DNA of 20,928 nucleotides, taken from JAWPNA01 sp045402695 (GTDB taxonomy: Bacteria > Acidobacteriota > Polarisedimenticolia > JACPZX01 > DASXTC01). The stretch spans positions 1-20,928 of the forward strand of contig JAWPNA010000315.1 in the NCBI GenBank assembly GCA_045402695.1, written 5' to 3'. Below, in pieces: positions 1 to 6,721 of the stretch; within the stretch, counting starts at the first letter, position 1; every line of letters begins with the position of its first letter. Position numbers and translations under genes: made by a program. The notes under the pieces were generated by a model. It did no database searches and was not told the DNA's origin. It saw nothing but the letters and a program-made list of their open reading frames with translations.

Positions 1-293
1 CGCGAGTCCCCATCCACTGTGAGCCGGAAGTCCTGCGCCTTCAGGCCTCCCTCGGGCCGTCCCTTCCTGTCGGTCACGTTCGCCGGGACCAGCACGAGCT
101 GAACCTTCTCGACCTGGGCGTAACGCATATCCAGCACGGGCTCGGAGATCGCCTGCGGATCCGCTGCCGCGGGCGCGACGGTCCCCGAACCACAGGCGAC
201 CGCGAGGAAGACTATCAGCGCCCGAGCGGGGACACCCCGGTCCCCCGGGGGATTGGGCGGCACGGTTTGTCGAGGGAGGAGAGACGGTTTCAT
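1..293 (-). CDS. Secreted VWFA-related protein, N-terminal fragment (runs off the window)
   Basis: The minus-strand reading frame opens with ATG at 293 and stays open to base 1, giving 97 codons of an N-terminus. It starts MKPSLLPRQT, has a hydrophobic stretch (ALIVFLAVACG, about residues 25-35) and an APAAAD cleavage-like site, so it is probably exported. The mature part has VQLVLVPANVTDRKGRP followed by GLKAQDFRLTVDG. This pattern (a beta-strand, VTDxxGRPxxGL, then xDFxxxxDG) is typical of the region ahead of the von Willebrand A domain in the VWFA-related family of Acidobacteriota. The VWA domain itself, with its MIDAS motif, would lie outside the window, so the family call rests on about 40 residues. 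The TTGAGCG just upstream is only a weak ribosome binding site. Function in this family is not well established. Confidence 0.55.
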   Translation of the reverse strand, partial: MKPSLLPRQTVPPNPPGDRGVPARALIVFLAVACGSGTVAPAAADPQAISEPVLDMRYAQVEKVQLVLVPANVTDRKGRPEGGLKAQDFRLTVDGDS

Positions 294-651
294 CAGGCGC
301 TCAAGATAGGCCGCGCGCCGCTTTATCGCCAGCCTGCCGCTGTTGAGGGGGACCAGACAACCGCTCGGAAGGCGACATCGCCACCATCGAAGATAGCACC
401 CGGCAGAGGTTGGAACTGCATGCTGCCAGAGGGGTCGTCTGGACGAGACCAGGTGTTCGAGGTGAGCTTGCTACGCTGCGCCTGCGGGGCGCCAATGCGG
501 GTCATCGCGTGCCTCCTCGACTCGGCGGTGATCCGGCAAGTCGTTCAACATCGGCCGCGGCGCCAGGGAGACAGATGGATCGGCCAGCCGGGCATCACAG
601 GGACGTCGACCTGGTACCTGGTCAACCGCACCACACCTCCAAAACCGGCGC
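294..651. other. Gene-poor gap with transposase debris
   Basis: This 358-base gap separates the secreted VWFA-related gene from the sulfatase gene. The only recognisable content is the IS91-like fragment listed separately. Reading frames on both strands are short or broken and no inverted-repeat ends are visible. I see no convincing promoter or terminator. Confidence 0.5.
447..566 (+). pseudogene. Remnant of an IS91-family (Y2/HUH) transposase C-terminus
   Basis: One plus-strand frame encodes VFEVSLLRCACGAPMRVIAC followed by LLDSAVIRQVVQH. IS91-type transposases end in a matching segment: a short helix (xRVFEVDxL), a CxCG-type zinc knuckle, the MRVIA strand, then DPxVIRxIxxHL. Only about 38 residues are recognisable. 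The catalytic HUH and tyrosine domains are absent, and the surrounding frame reads into sequence that does not look like transposase. This is therefore a decayed tail, not an active element. No ori or ter end sequences of the element were identified. It could have helped cause the irregular C-terminus of the neighbouring sulfatase gene, but that is inference. Confidence 0.5.
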
Positions 652-3198
652 TCAGAGTTCCTCGCCAGGCTTCCGGACCACGAAACACCTCCTTCTCACC
701 CGAGTCCATCGCGACGCTGCCAGGCTCAGCCAGATTGTAGATGCGCACCGTGGCCGGTTGACTGGCCGGATCATGGAGTGTTGTGCCTTTCCGAGCCGGC
801 GTCGGTTCTTGCCCGCATCCAGCTTGCGCAGCTCCTCGAGGGCCGGACCGTGGCTGGGATTGATGGCAAGGGCCTGCTCGAAGAGTCGACGGGCCTCTCC
901 CATGCTGCCACGCCGCGCCGCGATCCTGCCCAGCCCGAGGTGGCCCTCAACCGCCTGCGGCGCCAGGCGAAGGCCGCTGCGATACGACCGCTCCGCCTCC
1001 TCCAGGCGGCCCATGGCGAAGAGGACGTCACCCCGCGACAGATGGATCCTCGGCTCATCCGGGAAGTGTCCGGCGGCCGTTGCCAGCGTGGCGAGGGATG
1101 CGTCGCGCTCGCCGTAGATGAACTGCACCCAAGCCAGCTCCAGATAGGAGTCAAGGTCATCGGGCCTGACCTCGATGGCGCGCCGGAAGAACTCCTTCGC
1201 CGAGCGGTTGTCACCCCTCTCGCGGAGGATGGTCGCGATGGCCACGATGCTGTTCCAGTGGGCTGGCCGGTCCTTCAAGACTTGACGGTAGTACTGCTCC
1301 GCCCTCTCGAAATCACCTTCAACGTAGTAAATGTCTCCGAGAGACGAGAGGGCCTCTGTGTGATTTGGATGGGCCCAGAGCGCCTTCTCGTAGGCCGTCT
1401 TCGCTCCCGCAACATCCCCTTTCTCGGCGAGGACCCTCCCGATGTGCACGAGCGCCCTCGCGTCCTGCGGGTTCTCGCTCAGGATGGTCCGGTACTCGGA
1501 CAGAGCTTCGTCATACCGCTTCAGCCCCCTGTACGCGTCGGCCATGACTTGCCGCACGGCGGAGCTCTTGGGCTCCTCGGCCAGAAACTTCCGCGCCAGC
1601 TCGACGGTGGCCTGCAATTCTCCCGTTCCGTAGGTCATCAGAATCTTGTTGGTCATATCCATGGACCGGATCTTGTCCTTTGGATCAACGAGGCCGAAGG
1701 AGGCGCCGGCCATGATCGCCACCGGGTCCGCTTCCAGGGCGGAGCGGAACTCTCCGTTCGTGCCGCCGGTGTAGCCGAGACTCCTCAGCCTGGCTTCCTC
1801 CTCAGGCGAGATGGCCGCCTCTTGGTGGCTCGCCGCCGGAACCACGCCGTGGAGCAGCGCTCTGAGCCGCTCCCGGAGCCGGCCGGCGGTGGTGGGCTCC
1901 GTTTCGATCAGGTTGTTCCTCTCACCGGGATCGGTGTCCATGTCATACAGCTCTGGCTTCGGCCCGTGGATGTACTTCCACGGTCCGGAACGCAGTGCGG
2001 CCAGAGGGCTCCATCCGTACTCGAGCGCCGAAGCGGAAGACTCCAGGTAGGCTTCCAACTCCGGATCGTCGGCTTGGCCCGTCATGAGCGGCCAAAGACT
2101 CCGTCCTGCGAGCTGGGTGCGGGCCGGTAGACGCAGCAGATCCAGCACCGTGGGCATGATGTCCGTGCTTCTTACCACGGCCGCGACACGGCGGGGCCCG
2201 TCGATGAATCCCGGCACCGTGATCACCAGGGGCACCCTCGCGGTCTCGTCATATAGAAAGACGCCGTGGGACATCTCGCCGTGATCCCCTAGACCCTCGC
2301 CGTGATCTCCGACGAGTATCACGATGGTCCTGCCGCCAGCGCCCATTCCCTCCACACCGGCCAGCAGCCTTCCAATCTCCGCATCCATGTACGCGATCTC
2401 ACCTTCGTAGCTCCGCGGCCCGTACTGCTCGCGAAAGGGGGAGGGGGGTGTGAGCGGTGCGTGGGGGTCGTAGTAATGAACCCAGAGGAGCCAGCGGTCG
2501 TCGCGGATCTCTTGCAGCCAAGAGAGAGCGGCGTCGGTGACCTCTCCCGCCGCGCGTTGCGCGAAGAATGCGTCATGCGGGCCGGACGCAGGGAGGTTCT
2601 CGTCGTAGTGCTCGAAGCCCTGCGCCAGGCCGAACACGGAATCGAGGACGGCGGCGGCCACCACCGCGCCCGTCCGGTATCCGGCGGCCCGGAGCACTTC
2701 GGCCAGGGTCTCCACCTCGGGGTGCAGCAGGGCGCTTGCGTTGATCCGGACGCCGTGCTCCGGAGGCAGCAGCCCGGACATGATGGAGGCGTGGGAGGGC
2801 AGCGTCATGACCGCAGGCGAGTAGGCGTTCTCGAAGAGCACGCCCTTCCGGGCGAGGCCGTCAATGAAGGGTGTGCGCACTCCGTCGAAGCCGTAGCATC
2901 CGAGCCGGTCCGCCCGGGTGGTGTCCAGGGTGAGAAAAAGAACATTGTACGAGGAGGTGTCGCCCCGAAAGGTGCCGGCTTCGCCACCCCACCGGAGATA
3001 GAGGAGGATCACCAGGATCAGCCCGACGATGACCCCCCCCAGGGCCGCGAGGCGGCTCGCGAAGGACCTGCGCTGGGACGGCGTGTCGCGATATCCTGAT
3101 GGCTCGGGCTCGTTTCTACCGCGGGCAGGGGCCGGCGCCTGCTGTGGTCGATCGGGTGCTGGGCGTTTCCGCCTGCGGCCCTGCTTCGCCCTGCCCAT
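652..3198 (-). CDS. Membrane-anchored sulfatase-superfamily protein with C-terminal TPR repeats
   Basis: This is an 848-residue protein. The ATG at 3198 follows GGAG by 8 bases and gives a basic N-terminus; the open frame continues upstream but lacks protein-like character. One membrane segment (about residues 48-69, AALGGVIVGLILVILLYLRW) should place the rest in the periplasm. Residues about 83-475 form an alkaline-phosphatase/sulfatase fold: LDTTRAD (metal D92), MTLPSHASIMSG (131-142), HYYDPHAP (241-248) and GDHGEGLGDHG (297-307). The canonical C/S-x-P-S-R nucleophile site reads T-L-P-S-H, so Thr132 replaces the formylglycine-forming Cys or Ser. Residues about 526-795 hold seven or eight TPRs (for example DEALSEYRTILSENPQDARA). 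The last 50 residues are Arg-rich and not TPR-like. The substrate is unknown, and a phospho- or sulfo-ester hydrolase or a transferase is possible. It is divergent from the GGQ protein gene. Confidence 0.85.
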   Translation of the reverse strand: MGRAKQGRRRKRPAPDRPQQAPAPARGRNEPEPSGYRDTPSQRRSFASRLAALGGVIVGLILVILLYLRWGGEAGTFRGDTSSYNVLFLTLDTTRADRLGCYGFDGVRTPFIDGLARKGVLFENAYSPAVMTLPSHASIMSGLLPPEHGVRINASALLHPEVETLAEVLRAAGYRTGAVVAAAVLDSVFGLAQGFEHYDENLPASGPHDAFFAQRAAGEVTDAALSWLQEIRDDRWLLWVHYYDPHAPLTPPSPFREQYGPRSYEGEIAYMDAEIGRLLAGVEGMGAGGRTIVILVGDHGEGLGDHGEMSHGVFLYDETARVPLVITVPGFIDGPRRVAAVVRSTDIMPTVLDLLRLPARTQLAGRSLWPLMTGQADDPELEAYLESSASALEYGWSPLAALRSGPWKYIHGPKPELYDMDTDPGERNNLIETEPTTAGRLRERLRALLHGVVPAASHQEAAISPEEEARLRSLGYTGGTNGEFRSALEADPVAIMAGASFGLVDPKDKIRSMDMTNKILMTYGTGELQATVELARKFLAEEPKSSAVRQVMADAYRGLKRYDEALSEYRTILSENPQDARALVHIGRVLAEKGDVAGAKTAYEKALWAHPNHTEALSSLGDIYYVEGDFERAEQYYRQVLKDRPAHWNSIVAIATILRERGDNRSAKEFFRRAIEVRPDDLDSYLELAWVQFIYGERDASLATLATAAGHFPDEPRIHLSRGDVLFAMGRLEEAERSYRSGLRLAPQAVEGHLGLGRIAARRGSMGEARRLFEQALAINPSHGPALEELRKLDAGKNRRRLGKAQHSMIRPVNRPRCASTIWLSLAASRWTRVRRRCFVVRKPGEEL

Positions 3199-3238
3199 GA
3201 GCCTGCTCCATCCGTTATATGTTCCTTCCTCGAAACAC

Positions 3239-3254
3239 CTCGCAATCTTGCGAG
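3239..3254. promoter_or_regulatory. Perfect 16-base palindrome, possible operator
   Basis: CTCGCAATCTTGCGAG has perfect 7-base arms separated by 2 bases. It sits in the 196-base divergent region between the sulfatase start (3198) and the GGQ protein start (3395). Short, almost spacer-free symmetry suits a dimeric repressor site better than an RNA hairpin. No matching regulator gene is adjacent, so assignment as an operator is inference. Confidence 0.35.
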
Positions 3255-3394
3255 TGATGAGGTCACAATTCTCACGGACAGGAAGGCGCTTCGAGTGAAC
3301 AAGTATACACGCAGACAACTCAGCACGATACGCACGAGCGACCGCCTCGGCTACACTGGCTCGGGTCGGATCGAAACGTGGGGGAGCGTCCGTC

Positions 3395-3751
3395 ATGAGC
3401 CCGGCACTGGACGAGAGAGCAGTCGAGAAGCTTCTGGCCGAGTGCGAGATGACCACTTTCAGGGCCTCGGGCCCTGGCGGCCAGCACCGCAACCGCAGGG
3501 AATCGGCGGTGAGACTCCGGCACATCCCCAGCGGCGTCATGGTAGTGGCCACCGAGCGGCGCTCGCAGCATCAGAACCGCGCGGTGGCGCTGGAGAGACT
3601 CGCGCGCAAGCTCGCAGCAAAGCGCCGCAAGAGAAAACCGCGAGTCCCCACGCGAGCCACGGCCACCTCCAGCGAGCGCCGACTTGCCGGGAAGAAGGCC
3701 AAGGGAGCGGTCAAGCGGAAACGGCGGGAGGTGACGGATCAGGAGGACTGA
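3395..3751 (+). CDS. Short release-factor-like GGQ protein (RF-1 domain; possible ribosome rescue factor)
   Basis: This is a 118-residue basic protein. The ATG at 3395 follows GGGGAG (3381-3386) by 8 bases. The N-terminal part has FRASGPGGQHRNRRESAVRL, with the GGQ tripeptide at residues 28-30. In class I release factors GGQ enters the peptidyl-transferase centre and triggers peptidyl-tRNA hydrolysis. The stop-codon recognition domains of RF1/RF2 are missing. After the catalytic domain comes a strongly basic tail rich in Lys and Arg, as in ArfB (YaeJ) and mitochondrial C12orf65-type proteins, where the tail sits in the mRNA channel of stalled ribosomes. The GGQHRN-R-ES variant differs from ArfB's usual GGQ-x-VN, so it may belong to a separate release-factor-like subfamily. 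Codon-independent rescue is inferred. Confidence 0.75.
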   Translation: MSPALDERAVEKLLAECEMTTFRASGPGGQHRNRRESAVRLRHIPSGVMVVATERRSQHQNRAVALERLARKLAAKRRKRKPRVPTRATATSSERRLAGKKAKGAVKRKRREVTDQED

Positions 3752-3765
3752 CGCAGACTCAGTCC
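3745..3765. terminator. Hairpin between convergent genes, weak bidirectional terminator candidate
   Basis: GGACTGA (3745-3751) and TCAGTCC (3759-3765) form a perfect 7-base stem with a 7-base loop. It lies exactly where the GGQ protein gene ends (3751) and just before the protease gene ends on the other strand (3770). There is no T-tract on either side, so intrinsic termination is uncertain. Confidence 0.3.
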
Positions 3766-3769
3766 GGCT

Positions 3770-5359
3770 TCAATCCTTGTCCGCGCGGCCCCCGGGCTCG
3801 GGAGGCGCCGACTGATTGGCCAGCACCGGTAGCTTCTCCGCCATCGGGAACAGCTCGAGAGCCTTCTGGATCTGGTTGTCCCGCTCGGAAAGCACCTTCT
3901 GTCGCTCCTCCAGGCCGTAGTGGTAGGCGAAGATCTCGGCCTTGATGGAGAGCTTGATGTAGTCGAGGTTGTCCTGAATGTCCTTCTCGGTGAAGGAGAC
4001 CTTCTTCTTCAAGAGGAACTTCTTGAAGTCCGAGATGATCTCGTCGCCCACCTTGAAGGAGTCTTTCTGGGGCGGGTTCTTGTGGTTGGTCGTGTAGACC
4101 ACGGAGTAGTCGAAGAACGCCGTCTTGCTCTCGAGCATCCCCGAAAACTGACTCGGTTCCTGGAGCGCGATCTCCACGTCGGGGGCGATACCTCCCCCGG
4201 CGAGCACCTTGCGGCCGCCTTCGGTCAGGCGCGACTCGCGCTGCTCGGGCGGAGCGGTGTTGTTGCCCAGATAGTAGTCCTCGACAGAGTGGTAGTCGCG
4301 CTGGATGAGACGGCCGCTGGGGGTGTAGTACTTGGCGGTGGTCAAGGCCATTCCCGCGTTGCCGGACAGCGGGTAGACCGTCTCGACCAGCCCCTTCCCC
4401 CACGTCGTCTCACCCACGATGAGGCCGCGGTCATGATCTTGCACCGCGCCCGACACGATCTCCGAGGCGCTCGCCGAGCCCTTGTTCACCAGGATGATGA
4501 GAGGCATGTCCAGCTTCTCAGGCGAGGCGACCGAGACGTAATCATGGTCCGACTCGCGGCGCAAGCGCCCCTTCGTGTAGACGATGAGCGAGTTGGGCTT
4601 CAGGAACCTGTTCGACACCCGCACCGCCTGCTCCAGCAGGCCGCCCGGGTTCCAGCGCAGGTCCAAGACGAGCCTTTCCATTCCTTTCCCCTTGAGGGCC
4701 CGCAGCTTCTCTTCCAGCTCGGTGTCCGTGGTCTGCGTGAAGTTCTTGATCCGGATGTAGCCGACGCCCGGCCGAATCATGTAGGCGTACGGAATGCTCG
4801 CGGTCGGGATGTCGTCGCGCACCAAGGTGTAATCCAGCGGTTGGTCGTAACCCTCGCGCTGGATGGTGATGCTCACCTTCGTCCCCTTCGGACCGCGCAG
4901 CTTCTCGAGGGCGTCATCGGTGGAGATTCCCTGGGTGCTCTTGCCCTCGATCTGGATGATGTAGTCGCCCGCCCGGATGCCGGCGCGGAAGGCCGGGGTG
5001 CCTTCGATGGGGCTGATGACGGTCAACTCCTTGTCCTCGCCCTTCAGCGCGATAACGATGCCCAGGCCCGAGAATGACCCGTGCTGTTCCTCGCGCATCT
5101 CCTTGTAGGTCTTCGGATCGAGGAAGGTCGAGTGGGGGTCAAGAGTGCCCAACATCCCTCGGATGGCGCCGTAGACCAGGTCCTGGGTGCTGACCTCGTC
5201 CGCGTACTTCTGCTGCACGACATCGAGTATCTCGGTGAACGTCTGGAGCGACGCATCCTGCTCGCTGGTGGCCGCGGTGAGTCGCGGCGTGTTGCGAGCG
5301 GCGGCGAGAGCCACGAAGATTGCCAGCGCTCCTGCAAGATACAGAAGACGTCGTTTCAC
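3770..5359 (-). CDS. C-terminal processing peptidase (S41 family)
   Basis: This is a 529-residue periplasmic serine protease of the Prc/CtpA family, which cleaves proteins near their C-termini. It starts with GTG at 5359, supported by GGAGG (plus-strand 5367-5371) 7 bases upstream. A signal or anchor segment spans residues 4-21. A PDZ domain covers about 95-180 (FSGLGIVIALKGEDKEL, then GTPAFRAGIRAGDYII). The catalytic core has LVLDLRWNPGG (230-240), the nucleophile Ser297 inside GSASASE (294-300), and Lys322 in GETTWGKG. The 25-residue spacing of Ser and Lys matches E. coli Prc, and Asp308 matches its third residue. The C-terminal helical part (about 400-529) is rich in Lys and Glu and is longer than in minimal CtpA proteins. 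It is divergent from tatA/B-tatC. Substrates cannot be read from the sequence. Confidence 0.93.
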   Translation of the reverse strand: MKRRLLYLAGALAIFVALAAARNTPRLTAATSEQDASLQTFTEILDVVQQKYADEVSTQDLVYGAIRGMLGTLDPHSTFLDPKTYKEMREEQHGSFSGLGIVIALKGEDKELTVISPIEGTPAFRAGIRAGDYIIQIEGKSTQGISTDDALEKLRGPKGTKVSITIQREGYDQPLDYTLVRDDIPTASIPYAYMIRPGVGYIRIKNFTQTTDTELEEKLRALKGKGMERLVLDLRWNPGGLLEQAVRVSNRFLKPNSLIVYTKGRLRRESDHDYVSVASPEKLDMPLIILVNKGSASASEIVSGAVQDHDRGLIVGETTWGKGLVETVYPLSGNAGMALTTAKYYTPSGRLIQRDYHSVEDYYLGNNTAPPEQRESRLTEGGRKVLAGGGIAPDVEIALQEPSQFSGMLESKTAFFDYSVVYTTNHKNPPQKDSFKVGDEIISDFKKFLLKKKVSFTEKDIQDNLDYIKLSIKAEIFAYHYGLEERQKVLSERDNQIQKALELFPMAEKLPVLANQSAPPEPGGRADKD

Positions 5360-5392
5360 TGGACTGCCTCCGGATGCCGGGAACCGGGGCGA

Positions 5393-5421
5393 AATATACT
5401 ACGCTATCGGTGGGCTGTCGA
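5393..5421 (-). promoter_or_regulatory. Sigma70-like promoter for the S41 protease gene
   Basis: On the minus strand, TCGACA (plus 5421-5416, 5 of 6 to TTGACA) is followed after exactly 17 bases by TATATT (plus 5398-5393, 5 of 6 to TATAAT). The predicted start, near 5386, gives a leader of about 27 bases containing the GGAGG site. Confidence 0.5.
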
Positions 5422-5505
5422 GGTAACGACGTCGAGGGTCGGTTTGTTATCGTTGGCGGCGCCTCGGGACCCCCGCGAACGGGTCCAAGATATTGAGGAC
5501 AGTAC

Positions 5506-5883
5506 ATGTTCGGCTCGATCGGTGGTTTCGAGATGCTCGTGCTGGCCGTCATCGGCCTGCTGGTGTTCGGGCCCCGCCGGCTGCCCGAGATCGGCAGGAC
5601 CGTCGGCAAGGCGATGATCGAACTGCGCAAAGCCGCCACCGAGGTCAGGACCTCCATCGAGCGGGAGATCGACTTGGAGCAGGTCAAGGAGACGGGCCGC
5701 TCCATCGCGAGCAGCGTCCAGACCACCTTCCTGAAGGACGCAATCCCGAGCCTGGACGATCTGGCGCAAACGGCGGCGCCGGCCGGGACCACGAGGAAGA
5801 CCCAGCAATCCGCGGGAAACCAGCACGCGGAGACCAAGAAAGAGGAGGGCGAGGACGCCGGCCATGTGGTCCCGCCCGAGTGA
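5506..5883 (+). CDS. Twin-arginine translocase subunit, TatA/TatB type
   Basis: This is a 125-residue protein with ATG at 5506, preceded by GAGGA 7 bases upstream. It has the hallmark layout: a short N-terminal membrane helix (about residues 6-21, GGFEMLVLAVIGLLVF), the FGP hinge (21-23) followed by RRLPEIGR, then an amphipathic helix, and a long charged tail. The helix after the hinge continues into EVRTSIEREIDLEQV, which resembles TatB more than the shorter TatA. In many non-proteobacteria one protein serves both roles, so the A/B assignment is left open. It forms an operon with tatC, whose start overlaps its last 20 bases. Together they export folded proteins with twin-arginine signals. 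Confidence 0.85.
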   Translation: MFGSIGGFEMLVLAVIGLLVFGPRRLPEIGRTVGKAMIELRKAATEVRTSIEREIDLEQVKETGRSIASSVQTTFLKDAIPSLDDLAQTAAPAGTTRKTQQSAGNQHAETKKEEGEDAGHVVPPE

Positions 5884-6634
5884 CCCCAACAGGATGTCGT
5901 TCCTCCAGCACCTGGAGGAGCTGCGTGCCCGGCTCCTCCGGTGCGTCCTCGTCCTTGCGGCGGCCTTCTTCGGCGCATGGCCCGTCTCGGGCTACATCTA
6001 CGAGTTCCTCGTGCGGCCGGTGAAAGACTCCCTGCCAGCCGGCGCGCGCCTCGCCTACACCGGAATCTCCGACCCGTTCCTCCTCTACACGAAGATCTCC
6101 ATCTTCACGGCAATCCTCGTCGGGGTTCCGTACATCCTCGCGGAGTTCTGGCTGTTCGTGGCTCCGGGGCTCTATCCACGCGAGAGAAGATGGGTGGTGC
6201 CCTTCGTGGTCTCGGCTTCGGCCTTTTTCTTCCTGGGGGCCTATTTCGCCTACCTCGTCATCGTCCCATACGCCTGCCAGTACTTCATCGGCCTGGGCAA
6301 CGACGCCGGGTTCATGCCGATCATCACCATCAAGGAGGTCTTTTCCTTCGTGATGCAGATGGTCCTGGCCACGGGCGCCGTGTTCGAGCTGCCCGTGGTG
6401 ATCTTCTTCCTGACGAGAATCGGGATCGTGACCCCGGCTTTCCTGTGGCACTACTTTGGTTATGCCTTCTTCGCCATCTGGTTCATCGCGGCCGTCGTGA
6501 CCCCCCCTGATGTGTTCTCGATGATGCTTGTCGGCATCCCGATGACCCTGCTGTACCTGCTCGGCATCCTCGTATCGTGGGCGTCGCGGCCCCGAGTGCC
6601 TGTGACTCCGCACGAGCAACCCGCCGCGAAATGA
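5864..6634 (+). CDS. tatC: Sec-independent translocase subunit TatC
   Basis: This is a 256-residue polytopic membrane protein of normal TatC length. It begins at ATG 5864, inside the end of the tatA/B gene, with a GAGG-type site upstream. A later ATG at 5894 (MSFLQHLEELR) would start nearer the conserved region but has a poorer ribosome binding site. The conserved cytoplasmic N-terminus SFLQHLEELRARLL (12-25) binds the twin-arginine signal. About six membrane segments follow, with the family-typical PFLLYTKISIF (71-81) and VAPGLYPRERR (99-109) loops, and TPPDVFSM (213-220) near the end in place of the usual TPxDxxSQ. It works with the preceding TatA/B subunit as the signal receptor of the Tat pathway. 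Confidence 0.95.
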   Translation: MWSRPSDPNRMSFLQHLEELRARLLRCVLVLAAAFFGAWPVSGYIYEFLVRPVKDSLPAGARLAYTGISDPFLLYTKISIFTAILVGVPYILAEFWLFVAPGLYPRERRWVVPFVVSASAFFFLGAYFAYLVIVPYACQYFIGLGNDAGFMPIITIKEVFSFVMQMVLATGAVFELPVVIFFLTRIGIVTPAFLWHYFGYAFFAIWFIAAVVTPPDVFSMMLVGIPMTLLYLLGILVSWASRPRVPVTPHEQPAAK

Positions 6635-6721
6635 GCGCCCGGTGGACGGCGGTGGCGGGCCATAATCGCGAAACTCGCAGGAGATAAGAGGCTCACCGGT
6701 CCGCAGCGGAGGCCAGCTCGC

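Noticed and set aside
410..1117. Long plus-strand open frame of 235 codons over the start region
   Set aside because: It is Arg/Ser/Pro-rich and antisense to the TPR part of the sulfatase gene; it is a shadow of the GC-rich coding strand.
3920..5077. Plus-strand open frame of 385 codons opposite the S41 protease gene
   Set aside because: Composition (Val/Leu/Arg/His-rich, no motifs) is that of an antisense shadow, and the opposite strand has unmistakable protease motifs.
6661..6666. CATAAT as a -10 for the LPS kinase gene
   Set aside because: No -35-like hexamer at 16-18 bases upstream.
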